Positions 5,534 to 13,176 of a DNA stretch of 64,000 nucleotides are shown one piece after another (within the stretch, counting starts at the first letter, position 1; each line of letters begins with the position of its first letter). This DNA is from Pseudomonadales bacterium. GTDB lineage: Bacteria > Pseudomonadota > Gammaproteobacteria > Pseudomonadales > Azotimanducaceae. The translations under genes and the position numbers were made by a program. The notes beneath the pieces are model-generated. The model saw only the letters and a list, made by a program, of their open reading frames with translations, did no database searches and had not been told where the DNA came from. Where the stretch lies: positions 1-64,000 of the forward strand of contig JAHRVQ010000016.1 of assembly GCA_019090615.1 (NCBI GenBank), read 5' to 3'.

Positions 5534-8218
5534 CTACTGACCTTCCTGGGTCAATTGAAAGCCATACCAGCGCTCGACAAACTCAACCATAGAACGCGCC
5601 AGAGCAACAGAATAAGCTGCCCGTTTACTGTCATTGTCGGTACTGCTATTCACAAAACTGAAATGGCTTTCTATCTGTATCGCATCAATCACACCACCTG
5701 TTAAAGAACCATGAGTACGAGTGTTGTAGCCGCCGGTAAAGTAGCTGTAATCTGTCAATGGGTTATCCAGGCCTATACTTGCATTGGGTATGGTGTTCAT
5801 CGCTTCAACTACGTGTAGCAGGCTACCAAGACTAAGCGGGCCCTTACTAACTCCAGATAAAGTAAGGCCAGGCGCAACCAATAGCTTACGCAGGCTGGTC
5901 TCTGCCGCAAGGCCAGCCAGGGCTTCATCCGTCAAACTGAGCGCTGCACTGTCGAGCAGAAAGGCCACTTCATTATGTCCGTGGTCAGAGCCACTGGTGT
6001 GTAGATCAAAATAGATGCCCTTCTGGCACGCTTGCGATATCCATGCTTTTGCCGTCTCGACAAAGCCATGAAATTCATCCCAGGCTTGCATCGCCAGCAC
6101 ATTATCAAAATGATCATCCGCCTTGCTGCGATTAAGGTTCAATCGATTACGCTTTAAGTGGTTAAGGATGATATGCGGATGTTGCCCAGTAGCGGCAAAG
6201 ATTGCATTGGCCGTTGCCAGGGTATATTCCTGACTCCTGGCATCACTTGCCAGGCCATTGTTGAATACTGGTACCTGCTCTGGTTCTAGTTGCCCGCCAT
6301 GGGGTGAGGCAAGAATAATCGGTAGACTGCCGGCTCGATATTCAATCCAGTCATTGCTGCCCCAATAGGAGGTACCACTGACAAAATCATCATTAAGCGC
6401 AAGCGCCGCATCGCAATTGGCGGGCTGCAATGCGTCTGCTGGTAGCTCAATGATGGTCTCGTCACCCACCTCATCACTTAAGACAATCTGCAGGCCGTTA
6501 TTGTTGAAAGTCAGCCTGGTGATCTTTTGATTCACATCATCGGTTGACCAGATTCTAAGCCCAGATACCGGTTTGCCAGTATCGTTTACAGACCCGTTAT
6601 CTGCCAGATAGACCGTGTAGTCATCGGCGATAATATAGTCAGAACCGGTATTAATAATCGCCTGGACAGCACCTGAATAGGGGCCTATTGCAATGCGCGG
6701 CGTATATTGGTCTAGCGGCACACCTGGCTCAGCTGTGCTGATCAGCGTTGTTGCTGTCTCAATTGATGCTTCAACAAAGAAATATTCACCGTTACTGACA
6801 ATGATCCTGTCATCCCCAGGTGAGTCAATCGCGACACTGGTTGCGCCCCGCAGGTTGCCTTGCTGGTCGGTAAATTCAACGACTATCCGCCGTTTGGCAG
6901 GGTCCAGACCAACGGGTATTCCCTCCCCGGTAATAAATACAGAGAAGGTCCTGGTGTCATTTTCTGCTATATCTAGCATAACCGCCTCAGCCGCGGGGAA
7001 GCTTGGCTTAATACAAACAGCCGTTAGCCGATCTGTTTCACACAGGCTTATAAATACCGGGATTTCAGCGTCTGTAAAGCGTGCATTGACGAAAATTTCT
7101 GCCGCCGCACCCACGTTTATGATCGCAATTGCGAATACACCCGTGCCCATGGTCGCGGGTAAATGTACGATCCCATCGCTAAGTGGCGTGGCTGCCAGCG
7201 CAATGATATCCGGCACTCGCTGCGCTGATGCTGACAGGATAAAGGTATTGATACCCGACAAGCTCAATGCCGGGTTACTGTTAAGGCAGGTATAAGACAA
7301 CCTGAGATCAGACCCGGCGAGCGGTTCACGGGACGTAAGCCCAATCAACGTTGTCTGCACTGCACCTGCTTCTATTGCTAATAATTCATTGGGCTCACCC
7401 ACCAACGTATTATCGATAGAGTTGGTGGCCTGGAAGAAAAACTCACCAGCAAATTCTGCTGGCGGCTGAATAGAACAGCCTATTGCGGCACTGTCACCGG
7501 TATTAATGATGGCCGCAAAAGCTGTGGCAAGCTGGCCAATTTCAACTGAGCGAGAACCCGGCAGGACCGCAGAAAAAGGAGCCGTTACAGCACGATGGTA
7601 ACTAATTTGATCGATTGTAATAAAATTGTCAGCGCCCAAATTGACGCCATCAAAACGGGTTAATGGCGTGGTAGAAAAATTACCGCCGAGATTATGCGTT
7701 GGTAGCGCGGCTATAGCCCCTATTACCTCCATGCCTTTAATAACTGCTGCAAAGACGGTGAAACCGCCATTTTGAAAATCCAGGTTGTCGCTGTTATCTG
7801 CAAGATTAATAAACCACTGGTTCGTGGCGGAGTCGGGGTCACCTGCCATTTTCGCCATAGCAACCGTGCCCTGGCGATTAGAACGGCTGAATTCATTGAT
7901 TATCGGCGCTGCAAGGGCAATTGCGCGTGGTTGCAAAGTTTCTGCGTCAATGGAAAACCCACCACCCTGAAGAATAAAACCAGCCACACTACGATGCAAA
8001 ATTGTTTCTAGGTAAGCCCCAGAATCGATATAACTTTTGAAGTTAGCGACAGTTAGCGGGGTTTCTGATTCGAGCAGCGCCAGATAAAAAGTGCCGAGTG
8101 TTGTCTGCACGCGGACTGTATCTGCAGAGACCGGTTCTTCACTGGCCACGCAGTGAGAATCCAGAGCCAGGAACAGGAAGCAGAAAACCAGCAGACGGAG
8201 AGCAATGGCAGCAATCAT
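5534..8218 (-). CDS. Exported cyclophilin (PPIase) fused to an N-formylglutamate-amidohydrolase-like domain
   Basis: 894 residues. A signal peptide occupies residues 1–25. A cyclophilin-type peptidyl-prolyl isomerase domain follows (about 34–190): LHRSVAGFILQGGGF at about 74–88 carries the catalytic Arg, with GTVAMAK and DSATNQWFINLADN after it. A long beta-rich region (about 210–600) shows at least two related segments built around AIINTGD/AIINVG/AIINTGS. The C-terminal part (about 630–890) has marks of the N-formylglutamate amidohydrolase/zinc carboxypeptidase-like family: SPHGG (638–642), RNRLNLNRSKADD (about 690–702), FDLHTSGSDHGHNE (737–750) and IQIESHFSF (848–856). It is probably periplasmic or secreted. 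The combination suggests a protein that folds or processes peptides outside the cytoplasm. Substrate and biological role are unknown. It is a single gene, convergent with trxC. Confidence 0.8.
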   Translation of the reverse strand: MIAAIALRLLVFCFLFLALDSHCVASEEPVSADTVRVQTTLGTFYLALLESETPLTVANFKSYIDSGAYLETILHRSVAGFILQGGGFSIDAETLQPRAIALAAPIINEFSRSNRQGTVAMAKMAGDPDSATNQWFINLADNSDNLDFQNGGFTVFAAVIKGMEVIGAIAALPTHNLGGNFSTTPLTRFDGVNLGADNFITIDQISYHRAVTAPFSAVLPGSRSVEIGQLATAFAAIINTGDSAAIGCSIQPPAEFAGEFFFQATNSIDNTLVGEPNELLAIEAGAVQTTLIGLTSREPLAGSDLRLSYTCLNSNPALSLSGINTFILSASAQRVPDIIALAATPLSDGIVHLPATMGTGVFAIAIINVGAAAEIFVNARFTDAEIPVFISLCETDRLTAVCIKPSFPAAEAVMLDIAENDTRTFSVFITGEGIPVGLDPAKRRIVVEFTDQQGNLRGATSVAIDSPGDDRIIVSNGEYFFVEASIETATTLISTAEPGVPLDQYTPRIAIGPYSGAVQAIINTGSDYIIADDYTVYLADNGSVNDTGKPVSGLRIWSTDDVNQKITRLTFNNNGLQIVLSDEVGDETIIELPADALQPANCDAALALNDDFVSGTSYWGSNDWIEYRAGSLPIILASPHGGQLEPEQVPVFNNGLASDARSQEYTLATANAIFAATGQHPHIILNHLKRNRLNLNRSKADDHFDNVLAMQAWDEFHGFVETAKAWISQACQKGIYFDLHTSGSDHGHNEVAFLLDSAALSLTDEALAGLAAETSLRKLLVAPGLTLSGVSKGPLSLGSLLHVVEAMNTIPNASIGLDNPLTDYSYFTGGYNTRTHGSLTGGVIDAIQIESHFSFVNSSTDNDSKRAAYSVALARSMVEFVERWYGFQLTQEGQ

Positions 8219-8590
8219 ATTACTAATTGTAGCTTTTAAATTAGCCTACCGCGTTCAGCCACAAAAATCTTACATTAAGGCCGCTCTACATTGACCCCAG
8301 GTGTCGCCGCCAAAATATCGATAGCATAAATGCAACCGCAGTATCGCCATGTTGCTGACAAACAATACACCGATTTCTTGAAGGAATCTTGAAGGATCAC
8401 AGGCTAAATTGGTCTAGCTCCTTATCTCACGCTATTTTCAGCCCTTTCTGATGCGCCAACACCGCCCATCCAGAAAAGCCTGTTGCAGTACAAAATACCC
8501 AAATAATAATCGGCTTCCCAGCATCTCGCATTCAACTAAGGCAATCAAAAACAAAACAATTTAAACTGCGGCAATCAACATAAGTAATTT
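8219..8590. other. Intergenic region in front of rnfD
   Basis: About 370 bp between the divergent cyclophilin fusion gene and rnfD. rnfA, rnfB and rnfC would be expected next to rnfD, but no frame here encodes iron–sulfur motifs or the Ala/Lys-rich RnfC tail. It contains a tandem 11-bp repeat (CTTGAAGGAAT, CTTGAAGGATC at 8378–8399) and GGCAATCAA twice near 8541 and 8570. No clear ribosome binding site precedes rnfD. Confidence 0.45.
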
Positions 8591-9613
8591 TTGTCGCCTA
8601 TCTTGCCATTAGAATTTCCACCCAGATCAACCAGTATGATCATGCAAACCACCATGTTTGCATTGCTGCCTGGTATATTCGCAACTGCCTACTTTTTTGG
8701 CTGGGGCATTTTTTCGAATATGACCATTTGTATTTTTACCGCTGTGGTGGTGGAAGCCATCATGCTAAAAATGCGCGCCAAAGACCTTATCTCGCTGAAA
8801 GATGGCTCTGCCGTTCTGACGGCACTGTTGCTTGGCGTGGCACTACCTCCCTACCTACCTACTGAAATGCTGATTATCGGCACTGCCTCGGCCATTATTT
8901 TCGGCAAACATCTATACGGGGGACTGGGCCACAACCCCTTTAACCCTGCCATGGTTGGCTATGCGATTCTTATCGTTTCTTTTCCATTAGCCATGTCTAC
9001 GTGGCCATTGGCACAAAACGACATTTTTGGCTCCACAAAATATGAACCCACTGCTGCTGAAACGATTATCAACGAGCCCTCTTTTGATGGTATTCCTTTT
9101 GATGGTATTGCTTTTGACGGAAAGACTGCTGCTACCCCATTGGATACGCTGAAATTTCGGGGCGCAAAAACGATACAGGAAGCCTGGACAGCCGAAAACG
9201 GTTTTTCAATCCTGGCCGGTACCGGTTGGCAATCCATTAATATCGCCTTTATGCTTGGCGGACTGGTGTTGATATATTTCCGTATCGCGCATTGGCAAGC
9301 CTGCTTCACTATGCTGCTTAGCCTGTCTTTACTGGCAGCAATATTCTACGATGGTGGCGGTTCGGCAAGCCTCGGCTCACCGGCCTTTCATCTTTTTAGC
9401 GGCGGCACGATGCTGGTGGCATTTTTTATGGTTACCGATCCCGTCACCGCACCCGAGGGGAATACCGGGTTGTTTATCTATGGCGCCGGCATTGGTGTAA
9501 TTACTTTCATCATTCGTAGCCTTGGCGGCTATCCCGACGGAATGGCATTCGCTATATTGTTAATGAACGCCATGACGCCGCTAATCGATCAGTTCAGCGT
9601 GGACCATCGATGA
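8591..9613 (+). CDS. rnfD: Rnf electron transport complex subunit D
   Basis: A 340-residue integral membrane protein of the NqrB/RnfD family. It has the family N-terminus (ALLPGIFATAYFFGWG), KDGSAVLTALLLGVALPP, HNPFNPAMVGYAILIVSFP and FFMVTDPVTAPEGNTG. The covalent FMN threonine should be in the KTAATPLDTLK segment, where the family has SGATP. Just before it, three 5-residue units FDGIP, FDGIA, FDGKT are tandem duplications. An in-frame stop at 8585 forces the start to TTG 8591 or to ATG 8636. Homology to the N-terminus favours TTG, with no good ribosome binding site. Rnf complexes couple ferredoxin/NADH redox to ion pumping or keep SoxR reduced. The A, B and C subunit genes are not adjacent. 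Confidence 0.88.
   Translation: MSPILPLEFPPRSTSMIMQTTMFALLPGIFATAYFFGWGIFSNMTICIFTAVVVEAIMLKMRAKDLISLKDGSAVLTALLLGVALPPYLPTEMLIIGTASAIIFGKHLYGGLGHNPFNPAMVGYAILIVSFPLAMSTWPLAQNDIFGSTKYEPTAAETIINEPSFDGIPFDGIAFDGKTAATPLDTLKFRGAKTIQEAWTAENGFSILAGTGWQSINIAFMLGGLVLIYFRIAHWQACFTMLLSLSLLAAIFYDGGGSASLGSPAFHLFSGGTMLVAFFMVTDPVTAPEGNTGLFIYGAGIGVITFIIRSLGGYPDGMAFAILLMNAMTPLIDQFSVDHR
9082..9126 (+). repeat. In-frame 15-bp tandem repeat inside rnfD
   Basis: Three consecutive 15-bp units beginning TTTTGATGGTATT, TTTTGATGGTATT and TTTTGACGGAAAG encode FDGIP, FDGIA and FDGKT, directly before the flavin-attachment segment. Related proteins normally have a single unit here, as far as I recall. Confidence 0.65.
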
Positions 9614-10182
9614 AGCAAATTATACTTCGATTAACCCTCATATGCCTTATTTGCGGCACCGCACTCAGCTTAACTCATCTGCTAACCAGTGCTACGATCA
9701 CTAACAACAAATCTAACTATGCGATGCAGCAACTCTATGCCGTTCTTGTCCCTGTACCTGTTTCACTGCGGGGGGAAACACTGATTTTCGAACCGCTGGC
9801 AGATAAGGTGTTTAGCATAACCCATGATGAAAAGTTAGCCGGGCATATCTTCCAGATATCAACCACCGAAGGTTATAACGGTGAAATGATCTTCTGGCTA
9901 GCCGTATCAACAACCAATACGGTACTTGGAGTAAGGACCATCAGGCATAGCGAAACACCAGGATTGGCGGATAAAATTGAGCGCCATATCTCTAACTGGG
10001 TCTTATCATTTAACAATCGCTCGCTTGCTAACAGTCGTTGGCAGGTCAAGAAAGATAATGGTGACTTTGATCAGTTTACAGGGGCAACCATTACACCTCG
10101 CGCGGTAGTGGCGGCGATTAAATTGGCACTTACTACTTACAGTGCCCATCAGTATCCCTGGCAAAAAAATGCTCAACGCTAA
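9610..10182 (+). CDS. rnfG: Rnf electron transport complex subunit G
   Basis: 190 residues: one N-terminal membrane anchor (about 5–25), then a periplasmic FMN-binding domain. The covalent flavin attachment motif is visible as DQFTGATITPRAVV near 155–168, where the second Thr of GATIT should carry FMN. The upstream SETPGLADKI segment is typical of the NqrC/RnfG family. The start overlaps the end of rnfD by 4 bp (ATGA), and rnfE overlaps its end, so the three genes are one translationally coupled unit. It relays electrons between RnfD and the rest of the complex. Confidence 0.9.
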   Translation: MKQIILRLTLICLICGTALSLTHLLTSATITNNKSNYAMQQLYAVLVPVPVSLRGETLIFEPLADKVFSITHDEKLAGHIFQISTTEGYNGEMIFWLAVSTTNTVLGVRTIRHSETPGLADKIERHISNWVLSFNNRSLANSRWQVKKDNGDFDQFTGATITPRAVVAAIKLALTTYSAHQYPWQKNAQR

Positions 10183-10846
10183 ACAAATCACCTATCAAGG
10201 GTTATGGTCCAACAACCCAGCACTGGTTCAGATGCTGGGTTTATGTCCTTTATTAGCCGTTTCCAACACCGTAACCAATAGTCTGGTTTTGGGTCTGGTG
10301 ACATTATGGGTTCTGGTTTGCTCAAATACCATCATCAGCTTGATTCGGCATCATTTGCACGATGCTACCCGCCTACCCAGCCAAATCCTGGTGATTGCTA
10401 CCTTTGTCACCCTGAGCGATCTACTATTGCAAACCTGGTTATTTGAAATCCATCAGCGCATTGGGTTATTTATTGCTTTGATAGTGACCAATTGCACGGT
10501 GCTGGGCAGAACTGAGAGTTACGCTAGCAAACATCCGGTTAGCGCTGCAGCACTTGACGGTTTAATGATGGGGCTGGGTTTTTTGCTGGTGATTGTCAGT
10601 ATGGGTTTTATCCGTCAGGCGATAGGTACCGGCCAATTATTTAGCCAACTACATTTGCTGCTGGGCGGCACTCAATCTGACTGGCAAGTTATATTACCCA
10701 ATGAACCTTTCCTGTTAATGATTCTACCGCCGGGGGCTTTTCTGTGCCTGGGTTGTCTTATTGCACTTAAAAACTGGATTGAAATACAATGTAGGCCGCT
10801 AACTACGCAGCCGCATAAAGAAAACCACCTTCGAACTTCACCCTAA
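10169..10846 (+). CDS. rnfE: Rnf electron transport complex subunit E
   Basis: Starting at ATG 10169 (MLNAKQITYQGLW) the protein has 225 residues and about six membrane helices. The family motifs are WSNNPALVQMLGLCPLLAVSN, LRTES-type NCTVLGRTESYASKHPV and LDGLMMGLGF. It belongs to the NqrD/RnfE family and forms part of the membrane core of the complex. An alternative in-frame start 27 bp upstream lies deeper inside rnfG and is less likely. rnfE ends 20 bp before nth, the same rnfE-nth linkage as in Escherichia coli. Confidence 0.9.
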   Translation: MLNAKQITYQGLWSNNPALVQMLGLCPLLAVSNTVTNSLVLGLVTLWVLVCSNTIISLIRHHLHDATRLPSQILVIATFVTLSDLLLQTWLFEIHQRIGLFIALIVTNCTVLGRTESYASKHPVSAAALDGLMMGLGFLLVIVSMGFIRQAIGTGQLFSQLHLLLGGTQSDWQVILPNEPFLLMILPPGAFLCLGCLIALKNWIEIQCRPLTTQPHKENHLRTSP

Positions 10847-10866
10847 CAAGTTACACGTTATCATTC

Positions 10867-11508
10867 ATGAATAAAGACAAACGATACCAGATACTTTCCC
10901 GCTTACGCGCAGAAAACCCGAATCCCCAGACAGAGTTGATTTATCATTCTAACTTTGAGCTGCTTATAGCCGTGATGCTTTCTGCCCAGGCAACGGATGT
11001 ATCCGTGAACAAGGCCACAGTGAAACTTTATGCCGTCGCCAACACGCCACAGAGTATTTTTGAGCTGGGGGAAGATGGCCTGAAGCAGTATATTAAGACC
11101 ATCGGTTTATTTAACAGTAAAGCGGCCAATGTCATTAAAACCTGTAAAATCCTAACCGATGCGCATAACTCGATCGTACCCGATGATCGCGAGGCACTTG
11201 AAGCCCTGCCAGGAGTTGGCAGGAAAACTGCCAATGTGGTGTTAAATACTGCCTTTGGCAAAGCCGCAATGGCGGTTGATACGCATATATTCCGTTTATC
11301 GAATCGAATTAAATTCGCACCCGGAAAAACCGTCAGAAAAGTCGAAGACCGGTTAATGAAAGTAATACCCGATGAATTTATACTGGATGCACATCACTGG
11401 TTTATTTTACACGGCCGATACGTTTGTACCGCACGTAACCCCCGTTGTGGCGCCTGTGTGATTTACGACCTCTGTGAATACAAGAACAAAAAAACAGACC
11501 TCGATTAA
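10867..11508 (+). CDS. nth: Endonuclease III
   Basis: 213 residues. The helix–hairpin–helix reads LEALPGVGRKTANVVL, with the catalytic lysine in GRKTAN and the catalytic aspartate in AVDTHIFRLSNR. The C-terminal 4Fe-4S cluster has the exact spacing C-x6-C-x2-C-x5-C (CTARNPRCGACVIYDLC). It is a bifunctional DNA glycosylase/AP lyase that removes oxidised pyrimidines. It sits last in the rnfDGE operon, 20 bp after rnfE, as in many gammaproteobacteria. The gene is convergent with a pilin gene ending 22 bp away. Confidence 0.96.
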   Translation: MNKDKRYQILSRLRAENPNPQTELIYHSNFELLIAVMLSAQATDVSVNKATVKLYAVANTPQSIFELGEDGLKQYIKTIGLFNSKAANVIKTCKILTDAHNSIVPDDREALEALPGVGRKTANVVLNTAFGKAAMAVDTHIFRLSNRIKFAPGKTVRKVEDRLMKVIPDEFILDAHHWFILHGRYVCTARNPRCGACVIYDLCEYKNKKTDLD

Positions 11509-11530
11509 GGCGCTGACAATTGAATAACAA

Positions 11531-11908
11531 CTATAATCGGCTATAGGTTTTTTGCACTTCGACACCAGAACTATGGGTGGCAGTAATTGTAAATGCAGTT
11601 GCCGTCGCACCGGTCACCACATAGGTAATCTCATCCAACCCAGTCCTTGGCTCCCAGCCAATTAAAACTTTCAGTCCCGCAGCATTATCAGGGTCAGCAG
11701 GATTATAAGTGCCTTCAACATAACCCCCACCTGACAATCTCGACTCTTCTTGAAAAAGTTGAATGGTCTGCATATTATTGACCATTGTGCCTTCCAGGGC
11801 CGTGTCAACATAATTTGAATACAAGGGTAAGCCAACGCCGGCCAGGATACCGATGATCGCGACCGCCACCATCAGCTCGATTAGTGTGATACCTTGTTCA
11901 GTCTTCAA
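11531..11908 (-). CDS. Type IV pilin-like protein (minor pilin or second pilin)
   Basis: 125 residues. A short leader MKTEQG is followed by the class III pilin helix [31 protein letters not shown], with Glu at position 5 of the mature protein. Prepilin peptidase would cut after the Gly. The remainder is short and lacks a C-terminal cysteine pair, so the canonical pilin disulfide loop is absent. The start is TTG at 11908 behind AGGAG. A nearby ATG reads only ATG GTT TGA in another frame. It lies about 260 bp beyond the end of pilA on the same strand, with a terminator between them, and is probably separately regulated. Confidence 0.85.
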   Translation of the reverse strand: MKTEQGITLIELMVAVAIIGILAGVGLPLYSNYVDTALEGTMVNNMQTIQLFQEESRLSGGGYVEGTYNPADPDNAAGLKVLIGWEPRTGLDEITYVVTGATATAFTITATHSSGVEVQKTYSRL

Positions 11909-12002
11909 ACCATGCTCCTGTTAATTCGTGTCCCGACTATCATTACACGTTTTGTTCATATTTGTATCACAATGTATATTTCATTCCTCTGATGTCAACG
12001 CC

Positions 12003-12030
12003 CTGACATCTATGCACTGACATCTATGCC
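12003..12030. repeat. Tandem 14-bp duplication
   Basis: CTGACATCTATGCA is followed directly by CTGACATCTATGCC, upstream of the second pilin gene. It is one of several short tandem duplications in intergenic DNA here. Confidence 0.6.
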
Positions 12031-12105
12031 CCAGCTATCACATTACTCAACCATAATTACATTCAACCAAAATTACGTCACTACCGATCAGATAAACCCT
12101 ACTCA

Positions 12106-12141
12106 AAAAAAAACCGATAAAGCGAACTTTATCGGTTTTTT
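12106..12141 (-). terminator. Rho-independent terminator of pilA
   Basis: A 13-bp perfect stem (AAAACCGATAAAG, loop CGAA, CTTTATCGGTTTT; arms 12110–12122 and 12127–12139). It has an A run on one side and a T run on the other, so it can work in both directions. It lies just past the pilA stop on the minus strand and insulates the second pilin gene. Confidence 0.88.
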
Positions 12142-12168
12142 GTTCTATGCAGGAATTAACAATCAGAG

Positions 12169-12597
12169 TTATAGCTGTTCAGAGCTAAACACTATTATTG
12201 TTTCTGTTGTCAACTCTTCATAGGCTGGCCTAACTATGGTAACCGATGCCGTATCACCAACAACACCCACAGCGCCTGTTGTATCATTACCAGCATCCAG
12301 GAATGCCAAGCCACCACCAGGTGCCAAAGACCCATCTACATTAAAAGTAGTCTGCCAGGCACTATTGTCTGCAGGCAAGTTTGCACCAAGCCCCAAAACC
12401 ACTCGAGCATGGCCTTTTGTATATCTTGCGCGGGCATTACGAACAGCTTCCTCAAAATGATTCTGCACCTTGGTCATATTGGCTGTTCTGATATAGTCCT
12501 GATAAGCAGGCAAAGCCACAGCTGCCAGGATACCAATGATCGCCACAACGATCATCAGTTCGATCAGGGTAAAACCTTGTTGTACCTTATTATTCAT
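12169..12597 (-). CDS. pilA: Type IV pilus major pilin
   Basis: From ATG 12597 the protein has 142 residues: leader MNNKVQQG, then the N-methylated pilin helix [31 protein letters not shown] with Phe+1 and Glu+5. The C-terminal globular part has no cysteines, so the usual disulfide-bounded D-loop is missing. A GTG 15 bp upstream is also in frame, but GGAG is placed for the ATG. It is divergent from pilBCD, as in Pseudomonas. A sigma-54 promoter lies about 95 bp upstream and a strong terminator downstream, which together fit a highly expressed, PilSR-type regulated subunit gene. Confidence 0.9.
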   Translation of the reverse strand: MNNKVQQGFTLIELMIVVAIIGILAAVALPAYQDYIRTANMTKVQNHFEEAVRNARARYTKGHARVVLGLGANLPADNSAWQTTFNVDGSLAPGGGLAFLDAGNDTTGAVGVVGDTASVTIVRPAYEELTTETIIVFSSEQL

Positions 12598-12691
12598 TGA
12601 GTTTAACTCCACGTTATTATTTATAATTTAATATTAATTATTTAGTGAACGACTGCTCGCTTTACGATAACAGCCTACTGACATAACATAG

Positions 12692-12707
12692 AGCAATAGC
12701 CATGCCA
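12692..12707 (-). promoter_or_regulatory. Sigma-54 (-24/-12) promoter of pilA
   Basis: On the minus strand the sequence is TGGCATGGCTATTGCT. This matches the TGGCACG-N4-TTGCW consensus at every position except one (T for C after TGGCA), with the invariant GG and GC dinucleotides correctly spaced. Transcription would start near 12681, giving a leader of about 85 nt before the pilA ATG. rpoN itself lies at 57399 in this window. Confidence 0.8.
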
Positions 12708-12809
12708 GAACAATTACCAGTCGAAGATGCCGTCTATCACCTGAAACAGGGACTTAAGAACAATCCCTTCGCTTTATTCCACCATTACAAAGTTCACTGC
12801 GTCAGAACA

Positions 12810-12824
12810 TGACAATTTTTGTCA
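12810..12824. promoter_or_regulatory. Palindrome, candidate activator site for pilA
   Basis: TGACAATTTTTGTCA is a 5-bp inverted repeat (TGACA/TGTCA) around ATTTT, about 100 bp upstream of the sigma-54 promoter. That is a normal distance for an enhancer-binding protein. PilR sites in Pseudomonas contain TGTC motifs, so this is a reasonable candidate. Assignment is by position and motif only. Confidence 0.4.
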
Positions 12825-13176
12825 CTTATTGACTTTGTTGATTAAAAACCAGGCCGCTTTGCACGACCAAATAACTTTTGCTCTATTAATCTCAATATGA
12901 CTATCGACAGATTTGCCAGCGAAGCTGTACACTGCTCGAATTTACTAACGTGTAGAGAGATCCTATACTCTAAGATCGCCCACCTTAATCGGTAATGCAT
13001 AATATTTGTAGGTACGAACCATTCAAAGAGCCATATAAGCACTAGCTCGACAATTATTCGACCACTAAAATACCGGCAAACTTTAAGGTAGAAAACTTTT
13101 CGCCAACTAATATCCTGGTTACAAGCTATGCCTTTATAGTCGGTAATCATAACTACTTTTAGGACTAGCATTTATT

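Larger units (their letters stand above)
12598..13176. other. Intergenic region between divergent pilA and pilB
   Basis: A 579-bp regulatory gap. It carries the sigma-54 promoter and an upstream palindrome for pilA, described separately. Nothing else is recognisable: the open frame at 12842–13171 minus has no family features, and I cannot identify the pilB promoter. Confidence 0.5.

Noticed and set aside
8219-8590. Remnant of rnfC or rnfB upstream of rnfD
   Set aside because: No iron–sulfur cysteine pattern and no Ala/Lys-rich tail in any frame.
12842-13171. 109-residue open frame, minus strand, in front of pilB
   Set aside because: No family features. It lies in the divergent pilA–pilB control region and looks like chance.
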